DNA of 64,000 bases from an uncultured Collinsella sp. (lineage in GTDB: Bacteria; Actinomycetota; Coriobacteriia; Coriobacteriales; Coriobacteriaceae). This document shows, in pieces, positions 1 through 8,276 of the stretch (position 1 is the first letter of the stretch; each line of letters begins with the position of its first letter). The stretch covers positions 62,001-126,000 of the forward strand of contig CABSNM010000001.1 of assembly GCA_902479065.1 (NCBI GenBank), read 5' to 3'. A program made the translations under genes and the position numbers. Under the pieces are notes generated by a model, which saw nothing but the letters and a program-made list of their open reading frames with translations, was not told the origin of the DNA and did no database searches.

Positions 1-76
1 CCATAAGTACATGAGCGTCAGCGCACCTGGCCATCGCGGATTTCTATGACGAACGATAGGCCTCGGCACCGCAAAC

Positions 77-95
77 ATGGGACACATGGCCCACC
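77..95. repeat. 19-bp direct repeat, copy 1
   Basis: The sequence ATGGGACACATGGCCCACC occurs here and is found again at 285-303 with one shifted flanking base. The outer TGGG and CCCA are inverted to each other, so it could be a weak operator-like dyad. Function is unknown. Confidence 0.6.
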
Positions 96-203
96 TTTCG
101 AGACTTCCGGACGTCAAAAACTGAGGCATATCTATAAACAAGGAACCTGTTGGGGCAACGCCCACGCACGCGCGCCCCATTAAATCAACGGGCACCTCAC
201 CCC

Positions 204-239
204 GGGGAGGGCCGACGGCATCGGCCCTCCCCTCTTTTG
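204..239 (+). terminator. Rho-independent terminator of an upstream gene
   Basis: A 12-bp perfect stem (GGGGAGGGCCGA with TCGGCCCTCCCC), a 5-nt loop and a following TCTTTT tract. No gene inside the window precedes it, so it most likely ends a transcript entering from the left edge. Confidence 0.8.
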
Positions 240-284
240 CGACCGCACATATTGCCACTTGTCGGCGCAATTCCAGCCCCCAGA

Positions 285-303
285 ATGGGACACATGGCCC
301 ACC
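285..303. repeat. 19-bp direct repeat, copy 2
   Basis: Second exact copy of the motif at 77-95, now about 70 bp before the lipoprotein start and downstream of the terminator. That places it in the likely promoter region of the lipoprotein gene. Confidence 0.6.
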
Positions 304-375
304 CTAGCGAGCCGTCCGCGCGTACAGTAAAGGCAGGTAATCCATGGGCGGTTACAGATCGAGGAGGACACGACC

Positions 376-969
376 ATGAAAAAGAAGGCCTTTGCGATTC
401 TCACCCTCTGCATCAGTCTCTTTGCCGCGGTTGCCCTGGTGGGTTGTGGCGGAAACGGCGACGCTACCGGCAGTGGCGGTGACGGCGGCGCGGAAAAGCC
501 AGCCGTGGATATGAGGACCGACTTCATTTGGTTTAAGGTCGAAGTCCCCGAGGGCGTCGAAATCACGGACGTCGCAGGCGATACCGCCGACAGGGCCCAG
601 TTTAAGTTCACCGAGAGCGAGCATGCCAGCGACCGCTTCATCCCCGTCTTCGATCCTGACAAGAACGCCGATGAACTGTTTGACTACGAGGCAAAGTGGA
701 AGGCCAACTCCGGATGGACCGAGAGCGATCCCGTTAAGTACAACGGCAAGACCTGGCGCAGCGCCTACTTTACGCACTCGGGCGGCGTGACGACCGAGTA
801 CTTCACTGACGTTGACGGCGGCAGTGTGTACGTACGTATCGACAATGTCGAGGAGCACAAGGACGCCGTCGAGACCATGATGAAGTCTCTGGAGTTTGCC
901 GACGACATCGCCCAGGCCAAGACCGAGGCCATGGACGTCAAGCTCGAGGATATCGAGATCAAGCGCTAA
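376..969 (+). CDS. Secreted lipoprotein of unknown function
   Basis: The 197-residue product starts with a lysine-rich n-region, a hydrophobic stretch and a lipobox (LVGC, Cys about residue 24), followed by a Gly/Ser-rich spacer, so it should be lipidated and held on the outer face of the membrane. The body (residues 50-195) is acidic and mixed alpha/beta in appearance, with no enzyme motif I recognise. A GAGGAGGA Shine-Dalgarno sequence lies about 7 nt before the ATG and fixes the start. The gene stands alone, with terminators on both sides. Assignment as a lipoprotein rests on the signal; any binding or transport role would be speculation. Confidence 0.85.
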   Translation: MKKKAFAILTLCISLFAAVALVGCGGNGDATGSGGDGGAEKPAVDMRTDFIWFKVEVPEGVEITDVAGDTADRAQFKFTESEHASDRFIPVFDPDKNADELFDYEAKWKANSGWTESDPVKYNGKTWRSAYFTHSGGVTTEYFTDVDGGSVYVRIDNVEEHKDAVETMMKSLEFADDIAQAKTEAMDVKLEDIEIKR

Positions 970-1041
970 GCGACTGGCGAGCACAACGGGAAACACGGAC
1001 GCAGTGCAAACAAGCGACGGTATCCCAGCGCTTCGTACCCA

Positions 1042-1074
1042 GGGAGGGCCGGTAAGCCGACCCTCCCCATTCTT
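1042..1074 (+). terminator. Terminator after the lipoprotein gene
   Basis: Stem GGGAGGGCCGG with CCGACCCTCCC, one internal mismatch and a short loop, followed by a weak T-rich tail. It lies about 70 nt past the lipoprotein stop and resembles the hairpin at 204-239. Confidence 0.55.
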
Positions 1075-1274
1075 ATGCCGGTAGCCGACGAACGCAGGAT
1101 GCCGGGCTCCAAAACCATCCCAGACGTGATAACAGCACAAATAGACAAGTGCCCCAACACGTCCGCCCGCCGATTTATAGCGCCGCGCAGGCAATTTAAA
1201 CCGGCGTCTTTAAACATCTGGGCAGTATAGTGACCAAAACAAGTGCATAACCGCACCCTGCGAACGGAGGAGAT

Positions 1275-3758
1275 ATGACCGAACACCATGCCATCAGCCG
1301 CCGAGCGTTTACGCTGGGCCTAGGGCTTGCGGCGTTGTCACCACTTGCAAGCCTGCCTGAAACCGCAGCGCCGGGCATTCCCCTGCGAACGGCATTTGCA
1401 GACAACACACCCGCACCGTCGGACAGCCTCGACAATTTCGTCATTCGCCTTCGCCCCGCGGGCTATTTTCGCACCGCGAGCGTCAACCAAGACGGCAACG
1501 TTCGCGGCAACGTCTGCCACCTGTTTAACGACGGCACGTCCAGCAAGCTCATCCTTGAGAACGTAACGACCAAGAATGACGATACAAACTGGTATGCTAT
1601 CCGCACCTTGCTCAATTTCGAAGAGCATAAAAAGACGGGCTACAGCATTTGGTCGGTCGACGACGACTCGGACAAAGATGGAAAGGTCATCCACGTATGG
1701 GGCGGCGAGTATGACAACAAGCCCAGCCGCGCTTTTGCGTTCGAACGTCAATCAAACGGAACCTATATCATTCGAGACCGCACGGTCGAGAAAGAAACCG
1801 AGAAAAAAGACATTAAGTACCTGGCAATAGAATCGGACGGCAAAGACCAGGACAACAATAAGATCTGCCATAAGAGTAAGAGCATTCCGTGGGAGCTAGA
1901 ACTTGTCGGTTACGACATGGGCAAGATCAATACCACAGTTAGAAGTATCGACTGGACCACGTATAGCAGCTACGTCGACGGACCATGCTGGATGAAATAC
2001 GTCGACGACAACAAGTACCTCGACGAGCTGAGTATCCCGGGCACGCATGATTCGGGCACCTGCAGCGTGGACAACGACACCGAGCCCCAATCCTCACAAG
2101 CAAAGTGCCAGCAGGATTACATCCCGACGCAGTTGCTCGAAGGCATTCGCTATTTTGATATCCGACTCGGAAGGAACGACGAGAACGGCGACCCCGGTAT
2201 CGACCATGGAAGATGCTACCTGCTCAAAAAAGACGGGGGCTTTATGCATCTCTCCGATGTCATCGGTTACTTCAAAACATTTTTGAACGAAAACCCGTCA
2301 GAAGCGCTCATCATGCTTGCGTCACGAGGCAACGACGAGGCTACCGACGAAAGCGTTACGACGGCTTTCGCCAAGGTTATGCACGATAATCCCGATCTGT
2401 TCTACACGTCGAGCCGAATCCCCACACTGAACGAGGTGCGCGGAAAGATCGTCCTGCTGCGTCGATTTGTACTCGCCGGCAACAGCGTAAGCAGCCACAC
2501 GTGGGGCCTCGATCTCACCCAATGGGACGACAAAATCAAGGCGCATTCCGGGCAGTCGATGTGCCTCGTCCAAGACGCGCGAGGCTTTGAGACTACGGGC
2601 AATGCGGGCGACAAAGAGCCCTATTGCACCAAGGTATACGCCCAGGACCATTTTGAATGCACCGGAACCGACAAGATTAGCTGGGTCGATATGGCGCTGC
2701 GAGAGACGACCAATCTCACGCGCAACAAGGTGGACGTCGAGGACAATGATGGCGCCAAGGTGCAAGTCCTGGAACGCTGCTGGTCTATCAACTACACCAG
2801 TTGCACGAATTACAAACAAGGAAGCAATCCTTTTACCGCGGCGCGAGTGGTCAACGAGCATCTGTACAAGAGCCCGTACATCAATCCCAGCGGCAGCGAT
2901 AAAACAAAGTCAGATTGCCTCAAGCACGTTGGCATTATCGCGTCCGACTTTGTCGATTCGGCACTGGCCCGGAGCATCTACCAACGCAATTACGACGCGA
3001 AGCACAAGCCAACAGTTTCATGCTGCCTCCCGGACCGCATGCACATGACGTATGGAGACTCGCTGAGCGATGCCTCGCTCCAAGATGGCAAGACCGTTGG
3101 CGAGGGCCATTTCCGCCTTGTCGACAGCAGCAACGTACTCAACGTGGCCGCTTCTGGCAGCGCGTTTGCCATCGAATACGTGGATGTCGACGCCCTGGGC
3201 AACGAGACCGTTACGGGGCTGCAGGGCTCTGTGCCCATCGATATCGATCGACGCGCGCTGACGCCCCATTTTGAGGGACTCGAAGGCCTTAAGGCCGGCG
3301 AAGACGTGCGCGCCAAGATTGCGGCATCACTCGAGGGCAAGCTCGAAACCGATGCCTGCACGGCCCAGCTCGAGTTTGTGCACGACGCGAACGGCGCTCC
3401 GGGCACGGCAATGGCCGAGGGCGAAACATTTGCCGCAGGGACGTACTGGGTGCGCGCGAAAGACCTTTTGGGCGACGCGGCACAGAACTACATGCTCGCC
3501 AGCGATGGAGCCGTAAGCTTTACCGTAGCGGCCTCGGGCAGTGCAGGCGGCACCGGCAGCGGCACGGGTTCCAACGCAGACGGCGCCGACAAGAACGGCG
3601 GCGGCAACAAGAGCAAGGACTCGGGCGGAAAACTCGCCGACACGGGCGACGGCTCTGGTATCGCCGCCGGGCTCGCCGCTGCCGCCGTGGCGACAACGGT
3701 CGCCGGCGCGGCGATGTTTGCCAGTGACGGTGAAAACAACGAGGACGTTGTCGAATAG
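1275..3758 (+). CDS. Secreted PI-PLC X-domain protein with Tat-type signal and surface anchor
   Basis: The N-terminus has a twin-arginine pattern (SRRAF) before a hydrophobic segment, suggesting Tat export. Residues about 240-420 match the phosphatidylinositol-specific phospholipase C X domain: SIPGTHDSGT with the likely catalytic His258, GIRYFDIRLG, and a second His at 311 (DHG). This family cleaves glycerophosphodiester bonds of phosphoinositides or GPI-type lipids by acid-base catalysis. The region before it (50-220) resembles a lectin-like beta domain but is not assigned. The C-terminus has a Gly/Ser/Asp linker, LADTG, a hydrophobic span and an acidic tail, which is like a sorting signal but with the wrong charge for a classical sortase substrate. 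GGAGGAG precedes the ATG. The substrate cannot be told from sequence. Confidence 0.8.
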   Translation: MTEHHAISRRAFTLGLGLAALSPLASLPETAAPGIPLRTAFADNTPAPSDSLDNFVIRLRPAGYFRTASVNQDGNVRGNVCHLFNDGTSSKLILENVTTKNDDTNWYAIRTLLNFEEHKKTGYSIWSVDDDSDKDGKVIHVWGGEYDNKPSRAFAFERQSNGTYIIRDRTVEKETEKKDIKYLAIESDGKDQDNNKICHKSKSIPWELELVGYDMGKINTTVRSIDWTTYSSYVDGPCWMKYVDDNKYLDELSIPGTHDSGTCSVDNDTEPQSSQAKCQQDYIPTQLLEGIRYFDIRLGRNDENGDPGIDHGRCYLLKKDGGFMHLSDVIGYFKTFLNENPSEALIMLASRGNDEATDESVTTAFAKVMHDNPDLFYTSSRIPTLNEVRGKIVLLRRFVLAGNSVSSHTWGLDLTQWDDKIKAHSGQSMCLVQDARGFETTGNAGDKEPYCTKVYAQDHFECTGTDKISWVDMALRETTNLTRNKVDVEDNDGAKVQVLERCWSINYTSCTNYKQGSNPFTAARVVNEHLYKSPYINPSGSDKTKSDCLKHVGIIASDFVDSALARSIYQRNYDAKHKPTVSCCLPDRMHMTYGDSLSDASLQDGKTVGEGHFRLVDSSNVLNVAASGSAFAIEYVDVDALGNETVTGLQGSVPIDIDRRALTPHFEGLEGLKAGEDVRAKIAASLEGKLETDACTAQLEFVHDANGAPGTAMAEGETFAAGTYWVRAKDLLGDAAQNYMLASDGAVSFTVAASGSAGGTGSGTGSNADGADKNGGGNKSKDSGGKLADTGDGSGIAAGLAAAAVATTVAGAAMFASDGENNEDVVE

Positions 3759-3788
3759 GCAAGCCGGCCTTTTAGACACATCGACTCA

Positions 3789-3827
3789 ATCGGGGGCGCA
3801 GAACACCGTTCTGTGCCCCCGATTTTT
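3789..3827 (+). terminator. Terminator after the PI-PLC-like gene
   Basis: A 16-bp stem (ATCGGGGGCGCAGAAC against GTTCTGTGCCCCCGAT, one G-T pair) followed by TTTTT. It is placed between convergent genes and is clearly oriented for the plus strand. Confidence 0.9.
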
Positions 3828-3852
3828 ACCTTGGCCCGAACGCCGCTATCGG

Positions 3853-4122
3853 CTACATCACCATGTTCAGCGCGTTAACAAACTCCTGGGCCTTCGCACG
3901 GCTGCTCAGGCTAAAGACGCAAGCGGTCAACAGACGATTGCGCAGAAAAACATCGCGGCCTTTGATTCCATTGACGCCCGTAATGTCCTTAAGATAAACA
4001 ATCTCGGTGTGCTTGCCGCCAAAAGTGCCCTTCTTGAGTACCTCAATGCGGTTAGGGTAGATCTTGACGTCTTTAAACCTACCCGAACCTTTGTCCTGGA
4101 ACAGCAGCGTGTTGTTGTCCAT
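3853..4122 (-). CDS. Small PH-like domain protein
   Basis: An 89-residue protein of alternating beta strands ending in a helix (SRAKAQEFVNALN), the pattern of bacterial PH-like domains that sit on membranes or other proteins. No enzyme motif is visible. The frame stays open to 4167, but I prefer the internal ATG at 4122 because GGGAG lies 7-8 nt before it, whereas the upstream ATG has no good ribosome-binding site. It is cytoplasmic, with no signal peptide or membrane span. It stands alone between the PI-PLC-like gene (convergent) and the zinc-ribbon gene. The PH-like assignment comes from fold pattern only. Confidence 0.65.
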   Translation of the reverse strand: MDNNTLLFQDKGSGRFKDVKIYPNRIEVLKKGTFGGKHTEIVYLKDITGVNGIKGRDVFLRNRLLTACVFSLSSRAKAQEFVNALNMVM

Positions 4123-4270
4123 ACGCGTCACTCCCGCGAGGTTCGCTAAAACTGCCTCTATGGCCACATTTTAGTCACTTCGGGAATCCTGCACGAAGGC
4201 GCTAGGCGACATTGAAATTCGAGTCCGTGCGAAGACCTTTAATGAAGTGCCCAGTACTTCCCCGCAACAC

Positions 4271-4309
4271 AAAAACGGGGCAGTCCGCACTTCTGCGGAC
4301 TGCCCCGTT
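4271..4309 (-). terminator. Terminator after the zinc-ribbon gene
   Basis: Perfect 16-bp stem (AACGGGGCAGTCCGCA with its complement) and a 4-nt loop, followed on the minus strand by TTT. It lies about 40 nt past the stop at 4351. Confidence 0.85.
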
Positions 4310-4350
4310 CCTCTAACTATCGCATCGCAGCGCCAACCGGCACCGCTCCC

Positions 4351-5688
4351 CTACTTCCCAAATAGCGCACCCAGCAGACCGCGGCGTTTGGGCTTCTCCT
4401 CTCGGTAGGAACCCTCGACGGCGGCTGCAACCTGGCGCGGTTGCTCGCCGCCTCCACGGCGCACGATCTGGTACAGGAAGGGCGATTTAACGTATTTGAC
4501 CTCGACGGGCGTGGCGTGTACGGTGCTCTCACCGGACAGATGCAGGCTCGGGCTGAGCGGTGCCACGATATGCGTTTCGCGCTTGTCGCTAAACACCACC
4601 GCGGCCGCGCGGCCCGTCTGGCCGTTTACGGCAATGCGCACCTGCTCGCCATCGCGGCCGTCTGTCGCCGGACGATCGACAAAGTAGACCGGCACCATCA
4701 CCAGGCCGTCCTTATGCTTGCGGGCCTTGCGCGCCCAGGTGCGGATGCTCTTTTTATTGAGCCTCAGTACAGCCTCGGCGTCGTTGCCCGCAACGTCGAG
4801 CGCCAACTTATCAATGACCACCTGGTCCTTGGTAGACGCATCGACTGAGACAACGCGAAAGTCACCTTCCTGCATGGCGGGATCGAACGGACCGACCTTG
4901 GCAAAGTCCCACGGCTCCAAAATGCCCATGAGGCGAACGTCCAGGTAGTTTGCCCTGGGGTATGCCCAGTCGAGCACCTCGTAGTACACCAAGGCCTCCT
5001 TGCTCAGGCCCTTGCCCGGGAAGCTCGCCATCATGCGCAAGTCCGCCAGCGCCATGGGGAAATAGAAGAGCATCATGTCGTTTTGGATCGCGTCTTCCAC
5101 GTCGTGCCCGGCAAAGGCATCCGGATACTGGCGCACCAGCTGCAGCGCGTTGGCACGTGCCTGCTGCGGCGAGATTTCGCAGGGAATACCCTGCTCGGGC
5201 ACATACTCCGCACCAACGCCCATGGTCAGGCGCTTGCTAAACGTCCCCGGCTTGAGCAGGTCCGCAATGCCAATCTTATTGCCGCAGGACGGGCACTCAA
5301 ACACACGCTGCGTTGACTCGCCCTCAAAGGACGCTCCGCAGAAGGGGCAAGGAATGCTCACATGCGTGGCCTCTTGGAACTCCTGCGCCGTGCCGCGATC
5401 CTCCCACAGCAGATGTTCCAGGACCGACTGATTGCGCCAGTGCGCATTGAAGAAATACCAGTCCGGGTCCTGCGGGCGCTCGAGTTGCGACACATGCGTG
5501 AGTTTGAGCAGTCCATCCACCACCGTCAACGGCGTATGGCGAATACCCAAAGCGCTCTTGGGCTCTCCGGCGTCCGCCTGCCACGGAACCACCGTGCCGC
5601 AATAGGCGCACTCAAAGCTGCGCTTAGCCTGGTGCGAGTACATAGGGCCGCCGCAGTTTTGACATTTAATGGCAAACATCTCGTCCAT
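4351..5688 (-). CDS. Zinc-ribbon protein of unknown function
   Basis: A 445-residue soluble protein. Two zinc-ribbon modules open it: CQNCGG with CAYCG near residues 8-30, and CPFCGASF with CPSCGN near 115-140. A long middle region with no known motif follows, and the basic C-terminus ends KRRGLLGALFGK. I chose the ATG at 5688 over the upstream ATG at 5739 because AAGGAGG lies 8 nt before it and because the first zinc ribbon then begins at the N-terminus. Such proteins often chaperone or scaffold nucleic acid or membrane complexes, but nothing here proves a role. A clear terminator follows, and the gene is divergent from the metal transporter. Confidence 0.75.
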   Translation of the reverse strand: MDEMFAIKCQNCGGPMYSHQAKRSFECAYCGTVVPWQADAGEPKSALGIRHTPLTVVDGLLKLTHVSQLERPQDPDWYFFNAHWRNQSVLEHLLWEDRGTAQEFQEATHVSIPCPFCGASFEGESTQRVFECPSCGNKIGIADLLKPGTFSKRLTMGVGAEYVPEQGIPCEISPQQARANALQLVRQYPDAFAGHDVEDAIQNDMMLFYFPMALADLRMMASFPGKGLSKEALVYYEVLDWAYPRANYLDVRLMGILEPWDFAKVGPFDPAMQEGDFRVVSVDASTKDQVVIDKLALDVAGNDAEAVLRLNKKSIRTWARKARKHKDGLVMVPVYFVDRPATDGRDGEQVRIAVNGQTGRAAAVVFSDKRETHIVAPLSPSLHLSGESTVHATPVEVKYVKSPFLYQIVRRGGGEQPRQVAAAVEGSYREEKPKRRGLLGALFGK

Positions 5689-5906
5689 GGAAACGTCCTC
5701 CTTTGCACAGGGGCTGTCGACATTAAGTATGTCGAGCAAGCAGGCACATGCCCATACCCATGTGGCCCAAAATGGACCACCCAGGCAGACGAGAAGGCTC
5801 GCTCGTTAGCACCGGCAGACTATTGCTGCATTTTCTGAGCATCGGCGCACGGCGCCCCCGTGCGAGCTACACTATCCCCTTAAACATGATTGTGAGGACG
5901 ACCGCT

Positions 5907-7088
5907 ATGCTATTTGTAAATCGGCTGGTACATACGCTTGTTCCCGGCAGCGAGAGCGAGCCGGTCGATGCATCTTGCCGCACCAACGCGGGCTTTTCCG
6001 CAAGCCTCGTCTGCATTGGCCTCAACATCACCCTGTGCCTGGCCAAGGGCATCGCGGGTCTGCTCGCCGGCTCCGTCTCCCTCATCGCCGACGCTTTCAA
6101 CAACCTCTCCGATGCCTCGAGCAACATTGTGAGCCTGCTCGGTTTCCGCCTTGCCAGCCGCCCGGCAGACGAAGGCCACCCCTATGGTCACGGCCGCTAC
6201 GAGTACCTAGCCGGCCTGTTCGTCGCCGTCCTGGTTTGCGCCGTCGGCATCAACCTGATTCTCGAGTCGGTCACCAAGATCATCAAGCCCTCGCCCACCG
6301 CTTACACGTTTATTTCCCTTGCGGCACTGGCTACGTCCATGCTCGTTAAGCTCTGGATGGCAGCGTTCAACCGCACGCTGGGCGATCGCATCGACTCGGA
6401 GACGCTCATCGCCACGGCGCAGGACTCCAAAAACGACGTCATCACCTCGGGCTCGGTCTTGGTGGCGGCGCTTATTTCGCAGACGACCGGCTTTGATCTC
6501 GATGGCTGGGCAGGCCTGGGTGTGGGCGTCTTCATCTGCATCAGCGGTCTGGGCCTGGTGCGCGACGCCATCAGCCCGTTGCTGGGGCAAGCGCCCGACC
6601 CCAAGCTCGTCCAGGCAATCCGCGACAAGATCATGTCCTATCCGCAGGTCTTGGGCACACACGACCTCATGGTGCACGACTACGGCCCCGGTCGTCAGTT
6701 TGCCAGCGCCCACGTGGAGATGCCCGGCGAGGGCGACGCGTTTGAGCACCACGAGATTCTGGACACCATCGAGCACGACATCAAGCGCCAGATGGGCATT
6801 GGTATCACGCTGCACTGCGACCCCATCGCGACAACCGGCGATGACTTGCGCGGCTGGGTCAAGCGCGGCGTCATGCAGATCGATCCCGCGCTCTCCATCC
6901 ACGATCTGCACGAGCACGACGGGTTCGTTTCGTTTGACCTGGTGCGTCCCGACGGCTTTGACATATCCGACGAGGAGCTGCTGGAGCTCGTCACGCGCAT
7001 CGTGCACGAGCGCCGGCCCGATGTCTCATGCGTCGTCACGTTTGATTCAGGCTTCAGCTCGCCCGAGCGTCCGGCCGAGCAGCTGTAG
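5907..7088 (+). CDS. Cation diffusion facilitator family metal transporter
   Basis: A 393-residue membrane protein with about six transmembrane spans in residues 30-220 and a cytoplasmic ferredoxin-like domain after 225. The CDF signature is clear: DAFNNLSDASSN in TM2, HPYGHGRYEYLA before TM3, and DSKNDVITS in TM5, giving the D/D metal-binding pairs used by divalent-cation/proton antiporters. The family exports Zn, Fe or Mn; the Asn-rich motif does not settle which. GAGGACG spaced 6 nt from the ATG at 5907 supports this start rather than the ATG at 5886 or the far upstream frame start. The gene is monocistronic and ends 18 nt from the convergent gene. Confidence 0.9.
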   Translation: MLFVNRLVHTLVPGSESEPVDASCRTNAGFSASLVCIGLNITLCLAKGIAGLLAGSVSLIADAFNNLSDASSNIVSLLGFRLASRPADEGHPYGHGRYEYLAGLFVAVLVCAVGINLILESVTKIIKPSPTAYTFISLAALATSMLVKLWMAAFNRTLGDRIDSETLIATAQDSKNDVITSGSVLVAALISQTTGFDLDGWAGLGVGVFICISGLGLVRDAISPLLGQAPDPKLVQAIRDKIMSYPQVLGTHDLMVHDYGPGRQFASAHVEMPGEGDAFEHHEILDTIEHDIKRQMGIGITLHCDPIATTGDDLRGWVKRGVMQIDPALSIHDLHEHDGFVSFDLVRPDGFDISDEELLELVTRIVHERRPDVSCVVTFDSGFSSPERPAEQL

Positions 7089-7106
7089 CCCCGCTCCGCT
7101 CGTCCG

Positions 7107-8096
7107 CTAGTTTCCCTGCGCGCCCGAGATGCCGTTTTGCAGGGCGTTCCAGGCATCCGTCGCCATGCCGCCCAAGTTCTGCGCGGTATCGCCCAGGTTC
7201 TGAGCGGTGTCGCCCAGCTCTTGCGCCTTGTCTCCCAACTCCTGCGCCTTGTTGCTCAAGTCCTCCAGCGTATTGGAGCTCGAGCTGTCGGTACCGCTTT
7301 GGCCGTCGGACGAGTTGCCCGAACTGTTCTTGTGCGTGAGTTGAATTTCGAGGTTGCCGTTGTCGTTATAGTAGGCAGAAGTAACGACCCAGTTGGCATC
7401 GACGACGGGCGTTGAGCCATCATCAGTCAGGACCACGGCATTCGAAAGATCGGCGCCGCGCGACTTGAGGATCTTCTTGGCGTTGGACCAGTACTGCCCC
7501 GGGATATCACTCAAATCGACGGTGCTAGACGAGGCGGACTCGGTTTGCTCGGCAGTGGTATCGGCCGTTGAACTCCCTCGCTTGTTGAGCATGCCCGACA
7601 CGATGGCAAACACAACCGACAGCGCAAAGAAGATCGCCAGCACGATGAGGATCTTCTTAATCACGCTCGACGAACGCGACGGCGTCTCTTCCTCGTCCTC
7701 GCCATATTGCGGAATCGACTTGGGGTACTCGCGATACGGCTCGCGCGACTCGTAGCGAGGCTGCGCCGTGCGAGGCATATACGTCGTCTGCTGAGGCTGC
7801 GGAATGGGATTCTGCGGCAGGTCATCATAGGGATTCGGCGTCGAGGCGGCATAAGAATCCTGCGGCGCGTAATCAAACGGGTCTGCCGCCGCGTTGCCAT
7901 AGGGGCTTTGCAAAGATGCAGCGTAAGGGTCCTGCGCCGCGTCGCCATAGCCCATAACTCGTGTGGGCTCGGCAGAAGGCTGCGTCGCGGCGGGGTCGAC
8001 ATAACCGGGGTTGGGAACAACGCGGGTCGCATCGGCGCTATCGCCAGCCTGCGCGGAACCGCAGCCGCCCATCACGGTTGTCTTGTCCTGATCCAT
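7107..8096 (-). CDS. Membrane-anchored protein with Pro/Tyr-rich cytoplasmic region and coiled-coil tail
   Basis: The 329-residue protein begins with a long disordered region rich in Pro, Tyr, Gln and Asp with YG/PY-type repeats (residues 1-135). One transmembrane helix follows (about 143-165, preceded by KK), then a small extracytoplasmic domain (about 190-245, PGQYWSNAKKILKSRG) that resembles a PASTA-type or Actinobacteria DUF fold. The end carries heptad-like AQELGD/AQNLGD repeats. Similar layouts occur in actinobacterial proteins fed by Ser/Thr kinases, but that is only inference. AAAGGAA precedes the ATG. It is convergent with the CDF gene. Specific function unknown. Confidence 0.75.
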   Translation of the reverse strand: MDQDKTTVMGGCGSAQAGDSADATRVVPNPGYVDPAATQPSAEPTRVMGYGDAAQDPYAASLQSPYGNAAADPFDYAPQDSYAASTPNPYDDLPQNPIPQPQQTTYMPRTAQPRYESREPYREYPKSIPQYGEDEEETPSRSSSVIKKILIVLAIFFALSVVFAIVSGMLNKRGSSTADTTAEQTESASSSTVDLSDIPGQYWSNAKKILKSRGADLSNAVVLTDDGSTPVVDANWVVTSAYYNDNGNLEIQLTHKNSSGNSSDGQSGTDSSSSNTLEDLSNKAQELGDKAQELGDTAQNLGDTAQNLGGMATDAWNALQNGISGAQGN

Positions 8097-8213
8097 GCAA
8101 CGATTCCTTTCCGTCGCCTGTAAGCATCAAGTTATCCATGCATTCTACCAGCGCAAAAGCCTATGATGGGCAGAGTCCGTCGGTATCTACAAGACATGCG
8201 CGGGCCTAAGGAT

Positions 8214-8251
8214 CAAAAAGCCCCGCCGGGCCTTGGTAGGCGCGACGGGGC
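8214..8251 (-). terminator. Terminator after fhs
   Basis: On the minus strand a GCCCCG...CGGGGC stem with one bulged position is followed by TTTTTG, about 25 nt past the fhs stop. Confidence 0.8.
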
Positions 8252-8276
8252 GGGCAAGCGGCTATGAGCAGCGAGC

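Larger units (their letters stand above)
1..375. other. Intergenic region at window edge, no supported gene
   Basis: No convincing reading frame is present here; the long frames crossing it lack a ribosome-binding site and run against the downstream gene. It holds a strong rho-independent terminator (204-239) that presumably ends a gene lying before the window, and two exact 19-bp copies of one motif (77-95 and 285-303) placed before the first gene. Confidence 0.6.

Noticed and set aside
1..60. C-terminal end of a gene entering from the left (AHLAIADFYDER-like reading)
   Set aside because: That frame has a TGA at 12-14 and no supported start, so coding use cannot be claimed.
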